From positions 1 through 8,416 of the forward strand of contig CALGGR010000234.1 in NCBI GenBank assembly GCA_937915755.1: a DNA stretch of 8,416 nt, in the 5' to 3' direction. Under the pieces are notes generated by a model that saw nothing but the letters and a program-made list of their open reading frames with translations, searched no databases and was not told the DNA's origin. Shown here one piece after another: positions 1 to 5,807 of the stretch (the stretch's first letter is position 1; every line of letters starts with the position of its first letter). This DNA comes from an uncultured Fretibacterium sp. Its GTDB lineage: Bacteria > Synergistota > Synergistia > Synergistales > Aminobacteriaceae. The position numbers and the translations under genes are program-made.

Positions 1-732
1 CGCTGATACGAACATGGAGGTTATTTCTGCTACGAGTTCTTCTTTCGCGTAGGTCTCGGAGTTCATATCGCTTGAGGTCTCGCGGTTCAGTCGGTCGGGG
101 TGGCCTGTCCAATGCCCCAACTCGTGCAGGGCAGTAGAGTAATAATCCGCCTGACTCCTGAATTGGTCGCGTTCTGGCACTTGAATATAATCTCCCGTCA
201 GGCTGTAAAAGGCTTCGTTCCCTCCGTGCCGGATTTCTGCTCCCGATTCCTTCAAAATTCGTTCCGCTTTTTCGCTCTCCTCGATTGGATTTCGGGCTTT
301 CGGCTCGTATGGGCCTATTCCTTCGATTTGAGAAGCATGAAAAACTACGTAATTTCTTACGAGAACACTTTTCTCTACTTCCTGTTTGCCGTCTGCATCG
401 AGTACGGGGTCGCCGAACTCGTCAACTTTTGGCTTCTCATCGAATTTGTAAAACTCTACGTGCGTCCCTTTTTCGCCCGGCTTCACGTGCCAGCCTTTTT
501 CCTTTGCTTGGTCGAATGTCGCCCATCTTGGGTCTTCTGGATGACCTAATGTCTGACTCTGCATTGCCAGATTTATCGAGTTGATGCCATGATATGAACG
601 GCCACTCACAGCATTAAAAGGCGCGTCCCCGTCCGTCCATGTCCTTTGCCACGGGGCTGTCCCATTCTCCATTGCATCGCACAATTTTTTGACGAGTTCA
701 TCGCGGTATTCCTGAGCTTTGGAAGAAATCAT
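1..732 (-). CDS. ardC: ArdC-like antirestriction protein, ssDNA-binding plus zincin domains (C-terminus cut off by window edge)
   Basis: Reading the minus strand from the ATG at 732 gives 244 codons without a stop, running off the left edge. Residues about 8-125 look like the ArdC N-terminal ssDNA-binding domain (DUF1738): APWQRTW near 26-32, then GRSYHGINSINL near 44-55 and a WATFDQAKEKGWHVKPGEKG stretch near 70-89. A metallopeptidase-like domain follows, with HELGHWTGH at 203-211 (zinc ligands His203 and His207, Glu204) and KEELVAEI at 230-237, whose Glu236 is the probable third ligand. ArdC of plasmid pSA is known to coat incoming single-stranded DNA and protect it from restriction. The start is supported by GAGGGAGG eight bases upstream, and by an ATGA overlap with the stop of the upstream small gene, which suggests translational coupling. 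It is the last visible gene of the relaxase operon. Family assignment is firm. The missing C-terminus means intactness cannot be judged. Confidence 0.9.
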   Translation of the reverse strand, partial: MISSKAQEYRDELVKKLCDAMENGTAPWQRTWTDGDAPFNAVSGRSYHGINSINLAMQSQTLGHPEDPRWATFDQAKEKGWHVKPGEKGTHVEFYKFDEKPKVDEFGDPVLDADGKQEVEKSVLVRNYVVFHASQIEGIGPYEPKARNPIEESEKAERILKESGAEIRHGGNEAFYSLTGDYIQVPERDQFRSQADYYSTALHELGHWTGHPDRLNRETSSDMNSETYAKEELVAEITSMFVSA

Positions 733-917
733 AAATTTTTGCCTCCCTCGTTATTCCAGCTTTTGACTTTCTGCTCCCAGTTTTGCCGAGCATGTTTTTC
801 TTCTTCCGGCGTGGGTAGCGTTACAACTCCCTCAAATTCGGGAGCTTCGTCAGGCTCGCCGCTGTCGTCTAAATTCGCTCCGTAATAATCAAGAATTTCT
901 TGCAATTTTTTGTCCAT
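729..917 (-). CDS. Small acidic protein of unknown function (62 aa) between relaxase and ardC
   Basis: This 62-residue frame starts at an ATG preceded by AAGGAGGAAATTGATTT, a strong ribosome binding site, and ends in an ATGA overlap with the ardC start. Both features argue that it is a real translated gene and not a chance frame. The protein is rich in Glu and Asp in its first two thirds, with LDDSGEPDEAPEFEG near 16-30, followed by a charged helix-like segment (PEEEKHARQNWEQKVKSW). There is no signal peptide, membrane segment or cysteine. I do not recognise the family. Its place downstream of a relaxase and coupled to ardC suggests an accessory gene used in DNA establishment, possibly an anti-defence or ArdC partner protein, but that is inference from context only. 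Confidence 0.72.
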   Translation of the reverse strand: MDKKLQEILDYYGANLDDSGEPDEAPEFEGVVTLPTPEEEKHARQNWEQKVKSWNNEGGKNL

Positions 918-957
918 AAATCAATTTCCTCCTTTTTCTTTTACAGGCAAAAATTTT

Positions 958-2871
958 TTACAGGCTTCTTGTCCGGCGGCGCACTTCCTCGCGCTGAACT
1001 TTTGCCCGGTGATTTTCGTCCGTGTACGAAATTTTTAACGTCTCTCCCTGCAACGGTGGACGTTCAAGTTTGTCAAGGCGGTGCACAAACAAACTGCGCT
1101 GGCCTGATAACTGAATACAGATTCCGCGTTTTTCATCTATATGGACTATTCGCCCGTTGTACTGCTGGTTGTCCATTCGGGGATTTATATAAATTTTGGG
1201 ATTTTCCGCTAATTTCAATTTTGAAATTTCTTTGATGGTTATAAGCGTGTGTTGCTGGCGCGATTGCCTTAATGCCTGTCTGCGTCGTTCCACTTCCGCC
1301 GCTAAATTAGGATTCGCTAGTTTCAGGCCGTATTTCACTGCCGCTGAAATGCAAAGCTCTTTATACTCGGCGTTGCCCGTGATTTCCGTTGCTCCCCACT
1401 TCTGATTCGCAAGCTGTAATGCCGCCGCTACGGACTCCTCCGTCAGCTTCCGTTTATTCAGTAAAATTCTTTTGCCCATATCTGAAAAATCTGCCGTGAA
1501 CGTCCCGCCTCGACAGTACAGAACACTGCTCCCTGCTCCGCGCCGCGCGCTGTAATCTCGTAAATCTAATGCCCTTTGTGGATTTGGGATTTTTATTCCT
1601 GACTGCTCCGGCGACAATAGCAACTGACCCGGATAACGGTACACACGGTATAAATCTTCTCGGCTCTGGTCGGCAAGCCAATCTTTGAATGACGGGAATC
1701 TTTTCAGAAAATGTGATTTTAATTCCTGCATTTCCTCAGTTTGGCGTTCTCGCAGTTCGAGCTGCTCTTTTCTATGGACAAACGCAAATATACTTCGTAG
1801 CTGATTAAGCTCACTGCCCCTACCTTTCCAGCTCTCGGAAAAAATTTCGCTTCTACGATTCTTTTGCCGCCAGTACAAATTTTCACGTTCCTGTTTTTGA
1901 CGAGCTTTTAATTTTTTTATCGCTGAGGTTTTACTTTCTAAATAGTGATTCCTTTCAGCTTGATACTCTTCCCATGATGATTTTTTTGCAGGAGTTTTTG
2001 ATTGGACAAAAATATCGCCTCGAATTTCTTTGTCCTGATTTTGAATAATTACGTCATTTTTCCTCTCCTGATATTTGCCAAGCCTCTGCTCTAACTTTGA
2101 AAAGCTGCTGTTTCGAGACACATTAGACAGCTTCACAGCTTTGTCGCCATATTTCAAAACTGCTCCGTTCCATTTGCGTTCAAATTCAAATCCTTTGGAC
2201 GCTAATTTTTCATGTAACTCGTCCCAATTTGCCGCTGTCTCTAAAATTGTCGCAAGTTCTCTTTTGGCCTTTCGTTCAAGACTTTCAAGACCTGTATGAA
2301 CTTCTATGTCCCGCGCCTTTTGCGATACTTCAGGAATTGAAACTTCCTTTTTCTCCAAAATCTGTCCTGATGAATTTACTTCATAGCGTCCAGTCTGTTC
2401 GATTTCCCAGCCTTGTGAAATTTCAATTTTTCGTGCCGCTCGTTCAAGGGCTTTTTTTGTCCAGCCTCCGGCGGCTCGAACAGCCCGAAACGTATCCGGC
2501 GATATTCGGTTCACTGCCACATGAACATGTAAATTGTCTGTGTCGGATTGCAATGCCCATAACGCCTGACAGTCCTGCAAGTCTAATTCTTTCAGCGCAA
2601 TATTCACTGCCTCATCGACTTGTTCATTCGTCGGACTCTCATAATCTCGCCACGACAAAATAAAATGAAGCACGGGATTTTTGCACCTGACATTTTCATA
2701 CGACAGCCCTTCCATTTCTAAATACGCTTTTTCGGGCGGCGAATTGAGATTCTTCGTACCTACGTGAAGCACTGAATCTTTTGCGTGTCCTGTTACTCCA
2801 AGACAATAATTTACTAAACTCTTAAAACTGCTTTTACCGTCTCTGCGGTGCGGGGGAACTTTCGCTATCAT
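958..2871 (-). CDS. traI: TraI-type conjugative relaxase (MOBP), with LPD7 and KfrB-like C-terminal domains
   Basis: The 637-residue protein is a MOBP relaxase that would nick oriT and pilot the transferred strand while bound to its 5' end. The N-terminal nuclease domain (about 1-165) begins MIAKVPPHRRDGKSSF and has Tyr22 in LVNYCLG, matching the catalytic Tyr22 of RP4 TraI. Ser73 lies in HFILSW (motif II), and TDNLHVHVAVNR at 111-122 is motif III with His115 and His117. Residues about 195-390 are charged and largely helical, with a likely coiled coil around 300-385. Residues about 435-525 (ALDLRDYSARRG, FTADFSDMGKRI, ALQLANQKWG) look like the LPD7 domain. Residues about 565-625 (YNGRIVHIDE, IQLSGQRSLFVHRLDKLE, LKISYTDE) look like a KfrB domain. 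The ATG at 2871 has AAAGGA nine bases upstream and overlaps the mobC end by 38 bases. RP4 TraI is 732 residues, so this one is somewhat shorter, but it has no visible break. Confidence 0.95.
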   Translation of the reverse strand: MIAKVPPHRRDGKSSFKSLVNYCLGVTGHAKDSVLHVGTKNLNSPPEKAYLEMEGLSYENVRCKNPVLHFILSWRDYESPTNEQVDEAVNIALKELDLQDCQALWALQSDTDNLHVHVAVNRISPDTFRAVRAAGGWTKKALERAARKIEISQGWEIEQTGRYEVNSSGQILEKKEVSIPEVSQKARDIEVHTGLESLERKAKRELATILETAANWDELHEKLASKGFEFERKWNGAVLKYGDKAVKLSNVSRNSSFSKLEQRLGKYQERKNDVIIQNQDKEIRGDIFVQSKTPAKKSSWEEYQAERNHYLESKTSAIKKLKARQKQERENLYWRQKNRRSEIFSESWKGRGSELNQLRSIFAFVHRKEQLELRERQTEEMQELKSHFLKRFPSFKDWLADQSREDLYRVYRYPGQLLLSPEQSGIKIPNPQRALDLRDYSARRGAGSSVLYCRGGTFTADFSDMGKRILLNKRKLTEESVAAALQLANQKWGATEITGNAEYKELCISAAVKYGLKLANPNLAAEVERRRQALRQSRQQHTLITIKEISKLKLAENPKIYINPRMDNQQYNGRIVHIDEKRGICIQLSGQRSLFVHRLDKLERPPLQGETLKISYTDENHRAKVQREEVRRRTRSL

Positions 2872-3169
2872 TCAAAATTATCCTTTCCAATCCTCTGATG
2901 AATGAATTTATATTGTCCAGTGCGGCCGCCATTTTCTCGCTGTACATTCCGTGCGATTCATTAAAAATATATTTCAGCAATCCTCCCTGACGGCGCAATT
3001 CAGACAACATCTTTTTCTCGATTCTTGACGGAACATAACGTCCATAAACTCGACGGCGAATGTACTCCGAAATTGACAAGCCTGACACTTCCGCCTGTTC
3101 CTGAATCTGACTCCGCTCTTTCGGCGTTACTCGGATATTTATGTGGTCTGTCAAAAATTCCCCGTTCAA
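2834..3169 (-). CDS. mobC: MobC/TraJ-like ribbon-helix-helix relaxosome accessory protein
   Basis: This 111-residue protein has the pattern of plasmid mobilisation MobC / RP4 TraJ proteins. A short beta strand HINIRVTPKERSQIQEQAE (about 9-27) is followed by SGLSISEYIRRRVYG (29-43), the ribbon-helix-helix DNA-binding unit. A helical region follows (LSELRRQGGLLKYIFNES, then AALDNINSFIRGLERII). Family members bind oriT next to the nick and recruit the relaxase, and often repress their own promoter. The start is TTG at 3169: AGGAGG lies eight bases upstream, while the nearby ATG at 3176 is in another frame and only two bases from the AGGAGG. It is the first gene of the minus-strand operon, directly beside the putative oriT, and overlaps the relaxase start by 38 bases. 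The symbol could equally be traJ; I used the common annotation name. Confidence 0.88.
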   Translation of the reverse strand: MNGEFLTDHINIRVTPKERSQIQEQAEVSGLSISEYIRRRVYGRYVPSRIEKKMLSELRRQGGLLKYIFNESHGMYSEKMAAALDNINSFIRGLERIILNDSESSPAPQRR

Positions 3170-3201
3170 ACTTCATTCCTCCTTTGAAAATTTTTTCGGG
3201 T

Positions 3202-3335
3202 TCAGGGTCATTTTCCCTGACAAGCGCGTGAGAGACTGTTCACAGCCGATTTCGTTCGTCGCACCTTGTTGCAAACTTACGCAGTGAGTTTGTTTTACAA
3301 GTGCCCGCTTGTCCCCTTTCGCTCCTTTGCCCCTA
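3202..3335. other. Candidate origin of transfer (oriT) with nested inverted repeats
   Basis: This gene-free stretch lies between divergent mobC/relaxase and traK-like genes, exactly where RP4 has oriT. Seen directly: hairpin A, TCAGGG (3202-3207) with CCCTGA (3215-3220); hairpin B, CAAACTTA (3272-3279) with TGAGTTTG (3285-3292), seven of eight pairs plus one G-T, loop CGCAG; an outer arm CACCTTGT (3262-3269) pairing with ACAAGTG (3297-3303) around hairpin B with one bulged base; and hairpin C, ACAAGTGCCCGCTTGT (3297-3312). Six bases after hairpin B comes AAGTGCCCGCTT. The IncQ and pC221 nick regions also have a hairpin followed within a few bases by AAGTGCGCCCT. The IncP consensus YATCCTG is absent; the nearest look-alike is TTCCCTGA at 3213-3220. 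A cut on the plus strand around 3304-3308 is my inference. Imperfect copies TGTCCCCT and TTGCCCCT follow at 3311-3318 and 3327-3334. Confidence 0.62.
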
Positions 3336-3356
3336 CAAATCTTTTTGGAGTATAAA
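3327..3356 (+). promoter_or_regulatory. Possible sigma-70 promoter for the plus-strand transfer operon
   Basis: TTGCCC (3327-3332) and TATAAA (3351-3356) are separated by 18 bases and point at the traK-like gene, which starts about 110 bases further on. The -10 element is good and the -35 element is weak. A 6-bp inverted repeat lies just downstream, where a repressor would block initiation. A second, weaker option is TTAATT/TAAACA, nearer the gene (about 3414-3441). Neither is proven. Confidence 0.3.
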
Positions 3357-3370
3357 CGCCCCTCTAAAAA

Positions 3371-3387
3371 TATGACAAAAAGTCATA
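3371..3387. promoter_or_regulatory. Perfect 6-bp inverted repeat, candidate operator
   Basis: TATGAC (3371-3376) and GTCATA (3382-3387) form a perfect inverted repeat with an AAAAA spacer. It lies in the leader of the traK-like gene, about 15 bases after the candidate -10 element. The size and placement suit a dimeric repressor, possibly the XRE protein encoded at 5529 or the ribbon-helix-helix protein. It lacks a GC-rich stem and a T tract on either strand strong enough to call it a terminator. Confidence 0.35.
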
Positions 3388-3466
3388 AATTCAGACCACG
3401 TGCTATTTTGTCCTTAATTCAGTATGGCGTTGCGCTAAACATAAATTAAAAAAAGGAGGGATTTTC

Positions 3467-4021
3467 GTGTTAGCCGCTACTGTAAAAGTTGGAGGAAGAA
3501 ATTTTGTTCAGGTTGAAGTCTTGCAGGCTATAAAGACTCATCTGGATCACCTTCCCGCTAAACAAAAAACTATGCTCGAATTTAGGGACGCGGCTGTGTT
3601 CTTATATCCATGTATTAAAGGAGCGGTTCAGAAAAACTATACAAAAGACGAAATTCTGCAAATCATCATCAAAGAAGGATGGGAAATTACCCAAAATTCT
3701 TTCCGCTACTTATGGAGTCTTTTCCTGTCTGAAGATGAAAACCCCAGCAAAAAGAAATCTCACGTCAGGTCTGCCGGAAAAACAAAAGCTGAAAAATCTA
3801 ATTCGGCTATTGAAGGGAATAAGAATAATGCCCCAGAAAGTTTAGAAACAATTTCCGTTCCAGTTGCTGACAAAGAAAATGACGAAACAAATGAGGCTTC
3901 TTTATCTCCTGAGATTTTAACTTCATCGAAAAATAATGCGGCTTCCGACAAAAATGACACGGATACTCAGCCGCAAAGCAGTGCGCACTTTGAACTGTCG
4001 CCCGATACGGAGGACTTATAA
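3467..4021 (+). CDS. TraK-like small DNA-processing protein with long disordered tail
   Basis: This 184-residue protein starts at GTG 3467, six bases after AAGGAGGG. Residues about 35-88 (LEFRDAAVFLYPCIKGAVQKNYTKDEI, then GWEITQNSFRYLWSLFL) form a compact helical unit. The pattern of a charged helix, a GY/NY turn and 'G-x-I-T-x-x-S/T-F' recalls small plasmid mobilisation proteins such as RP4 TraK, which binds beside oriT. Residues about 92-184 are low-complexity (Lys, Ser, Asn, Asp, Glu) with no hydrophobic segments, so probably disordered. Position is the strongest argument: it is the first gene on the far side of the putative oriT, followed by TraL- and TraM-like genes, as in RP4 traK-traL-traM. 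The similarity is by pattern only, so I leave the symbol empty. The stop is three bases before the next start. Confidence 0.8.
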   Translation: MLAATVKVGGRNFVQVEVLQAIKTHLDHLPAKQKTMLEFRDAAVFLYPCIKGAVQKNYTKDEILQIIIKEGWEITQNSFRYLWSLFLSEDENPSKKKSHVRSAGKTKAEKSNSAIEGNKNNAPESLETISVPVADKENDETNEASLSPEILTSSKNNAASDKNDTDTQPQSSAHFELSPDTEDL

Positions 4022-4024
4022 ATT

Positions 4025-4771
4025 ATGAGCAATAATTCGTCGCTATTTTTGTACTTTATCGGGGGCAGTAAAGGCGGTGTCGGCAAAAGTATTCTCAGTA
4101 TGCTTCTCGCTGATTTTTTAACGAAATCCAAAGAGCGGAAAATCATTCTCGTTGAAAGCGATACAAGCAACCCTGATGTCGGCAAAACTTTTACGCATAA
4201 TGATGACGTTGAAGTTATTTCCCTGTCTCTTGACAATGCGGACGGCTGGATCGAACTCGTCAACTACTCTGAGGCTAACAAAAAAGACATCGTTATAAAT
4301 TCTGCCGCTCGGTCGGGGGAAGCTGTTGAAAAATTCGGCGGCACTTTAATCGGCTCTCTGGAGGAACTTCACAGGGATTTAATTTCTTTCTGGGTTATTA
4401 ACCGTCAAAGAGACAGCATTGAACTTCTCAAAAAATACATGGACGTTGTTCCCGGTGAACTGCATGTTGTCAGAAATACTTTTTACGGTGAGCCTCAAAA
4501 ATTTGAGCTGTTCAATAACTCAAAAACTAAAGTCGAGGCTGAAAAACGCGGGGCTACTATCGACTTCCCTGACCTTGCTGACCGTGTTACCGATGATTTG
4601 TACTCTAAACGGCTTTCCATTGCTAAAGCTGCCGAAGAAATGCCGCTTGGTAATCGCGCTGAACTTAAACGCTGGCGGTCTATCGGCTGGAAAATGTTTG
4701 AGGATATTGGCATTGGCAACAGTACCACGCAAAAGCAAGAAAAATCCTCTAAGAAAAGTGAGCAGTCCTGA
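4025..4771 (+). CDS. traL: ParA/MinD-type P-loop ATPase, TraL-like conjugal transfer protein
   Basis: The 248-residue protein has a deviant Walker A motif, GGSKGGVGKS at 13-22 (signature Lys16 and Lys21), typical of the ParA/MinD/StbB group. The next strand, IILVESDTSNPDV (40-52), is the A' motif with Asp46. The strand that usually carries Walker B reads DIVINSAARSG (88-98), with Asn92 where family members often have Asp. The C-terminus is Lys/Ser-rich. Length and layout match RP4 TraL (about 240 residues), which lies in the same place after traK; RP4 TraL is not essential for transfer under laboratory conditions. A plasmid partition ParA is the main alternative, but no parB-like gene follows. 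GGAGG lies 11 bases before the ATG and the gap to the previous stop is three bases, so it is cotranscribed with its neighbours. Confidence 0.87.
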   Translation: MSNNSSLFLYFIGGSKGGVGKSILSMLLADFLTKSKERKIILVESDTSNPDVGKTFTHNDDVEVISLSLDNADGWIELVNYSEANKKDIVINSAARSGEAVEKFGGTLIGSLEELHRDLISFWVINRQRDSIELLKKYMDVVPGELHVVRNTFYGEPQKFELFNNSKTKVEAEKRGATIDFPDLADRVTDDLYSKRLSIAKAAEEMPLGNRAELKRWRSIGWKMFEDIGIGNSTTQKQEKSSKKSEQS

Positions 4772-4773
4772 TT

Positions 4774-5469
4774 ATGGATACGATACAGGAATTTAACAAA
4801 ACAAATGAGGACAGCAAACAAAATTTTGAGGACTTCGGAAGCAAACAAGCTGAGGCCGTCTTTTCTTCTTTCTTCGGAGACTTTACTGAAGAAGAGCAGA
4901 ACATTCTTCGGGACTTTGGGGCTAAATTTAATATTCGGTCTAACGACGCTATCTGGTCGATTGTCGGCATTTTTATTATTTTTGGCCGTATCAATAACAA
5001 ACTCCCTCAAAAAATTAAAACTGCTTTTGCTGAAAGTAAAGATGACTTTATCGAATTTATGAAAAAAGTCGCAGCTGATTCTGTTGAACTCGAAACAAAA
5101 AAAGCTCAGTCAACTCTCGCTGAAACTTTATCGCAAATTTCTCAGGAATTTTTTAATCAGCAGAGAAAAAAAATTTGGCTTTATGACTTTTTTGTTCCGC
5201 TGGCATGTTCTTGTTTAGGGATTTTTTGCCTGTGTCTTATTTCATTTATTGGCGGTGCGGCTACTATTGGCAAGGGCTGGGGACATTCTCCCATTGACGC
5301 TCTGTTTAACGCTCCGGCTGGCTGGATTATTCCTCTCGCCCTTATTCCTGTTGGCGGCTTTGCTTTATTTCGCGGACTCACGGAACAGGGACGGGCTAAA
5401 TATATCAATCTTACAGCCGCTTTTTTTGTAGCAGTTTTGGTTTTATGCGCCCTTTCTCACATTCTTTAG
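4774..5469 (+). CDS. Membrane protein with soluble N-terminal domain, in the TraM position
   Basis: The 231-residue protein begins two bases after the traL-like stop. Its own ribosome binding site is weak (AAGAAAAGTGAG inside the previous gene), so translation is probably coupled. Residues 1-130 are charged and helical, with one short hydrophobic stretch at about 59-71 (AIWSIVGIFIIFG) and likely coiled-coil content at 85-130. Three hydrophobic segments follow: about 139-161 (FFVPLACSCLGIFCLCLISF), 182-200 (AGWIIPLALIPVGGFALF) and 210-230. This predicts a cytoplasmic domain anchored in the inner membrane. By order it corresponds to RP4 TraM, an accessory protein after TraL, but I cannot show sequence similarity. 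Cys145, Cys147, Cys152 and Cys154 cluster in the first membrane segment. Confidence 0.82.
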   Translation: MDTIQEFNKTNEDSKQNFEDFGSKQAEAVFSSFFGDFTEEEQNILRDFGAKFNIRSNDAIWSIVGIFIIFGRINNKLPQKIKTAFAESKDDFIEFMKKVAADSVELETKKAQSTLAETLSQISQEFFNQQRKKIWLYDFFVPLACSCLGIFCLCLISFIGGAATIGKGWGHSPIDALFNAPAGWIIPLALIPVGGFALFRGLTEQGRAKYINLTAAFFVAVLVLCALSHIL

Positions 5470-5480
5470 AAAAATTTTCC

Positions 5481-5505
5481 GCGCAGAAATTACGTGTTTT
5501 TGCGC
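5481..5505. terminator. Hairpin between the tra and trb halves of the operon: attenuator or operator
   Basis: GCGCAGAAA (5481-5489) pairs with TTTTTGCGC (5497-5505) at eight of nine positions around a TTACGTG loop, followed by TTTCT. It lies 12 bases after the TraM-like stop and just upstream of the XRE gene's ribosome binding site. The T run after the stem is short, so a weak terminator or an operator for the XRE protein are both possible. Confidence 0.4.
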
Positions 5506-5528
5506 TTTCTAAAGGAGTGTAGTAGTCA

Positions 5529-5807
5529 ATGAAAAGGGCTTTCGGCAACGTTTTATATGAACTGAGAATGGAAGCTAACTTAACTCAGGTCGATTTGGCT
5601 AAAAGTTCAGGGTTATCCCAATCAGCGGTTTCACGGCTAGAAAGCGGTTATAGATGGCCGGAATTAAAAACCATGAAACGAATCAGTTATGCGCTCAACA
5701 TTACTGTAGAAAATCTCATGACGATGATGGTTAAAGAACTTGGGAAACCTGACGCAAAACATTGGGAATCTTTGAAAGATGACGAGGAGGACGATGAAAA
5801 CGAGTGA
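5529..5807 (+). CDS. XRE/Cro-CI family transcriptional regulator in the TrbA position
   Basis: The 92-residue protein has one helix-turn-helix domain at about 5-65. Helices 2 and 3 read TQVDLAKSSGLSQSAVSRLE (19-38), followed by SGYRWPELKTMKRISYALNI, the classic XRE end. The last twelve residues are almost all Asp and Glu. AAAGGAG lies 11 bases before the ATG. The 3' end overlaps the trbB start by 14 bases, so regulator and channel genes are translated together. In RP4 the repressor gene trbA sits immediately before trbB, and this gene takes the same place. Whether it is homologous to TrbA or a local replacement cannot be told from sequence alone. Likely targets are its own promoter region (the 5481-5505 repeat) or the operon leader at 3371-3387. 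Confidence 0.9.
   Translation: MKRAFGNVLYELRMEANLTQVDLAKSSGLSQSAVSRLESGYRWPELKTMKRISYALNITVENLMTMMVKELGKPDAKHWESLKDDEEDDENE

Noticed and set aside
100..549. 149-codon open frame on the plus strand
   Set aside because: It is antisense to ardC, whose frame carries clear domain motifs including HELGHWTGH. The plus-strand frame has no ribosome binding site and its Phe/Leu/Arg-rich product looks like an antisense translation.
939..965. Direct repeat TTTTACAGGC at 939-948 and 956-965, at the end of the relaxase gene
   Set aside because: Only ten bases, two copies, partly inside coding sequence, and no sign of an attachment site or insertion. Probably chance or a small duplication.
2229..2663. 144-codon plus-strand frame inside the relaxase gene
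   Set aside because: It is antisense to the catalytic part of the relaxase, which is unambiguous, and has no start signal.
3170..3466. tRNA, CRISPR or insertion sequence in the gene-free stretch
   Set aside because: The repeats are short, nested and inverted rather than regularly spaced; there is no cloverleaf and no transposase frame. An oriT with promoters explains the stretch better.
4025..4771. Plasmid partition parA
   Set aside because: No parB-like gene or iteron centromere follows. The gene lies in the traK-traL-traM order between oriT and the trb genes, so TraL is the better call.
4495..5010. 171-codon open frame on the minus strand across the traL/traM-like junction
   Set aside because: It overlaps two well-supported genes on the opposite strand, has no convincing ribosome binding site, and its Ser/Leu/Phe-rich product resembles no family.
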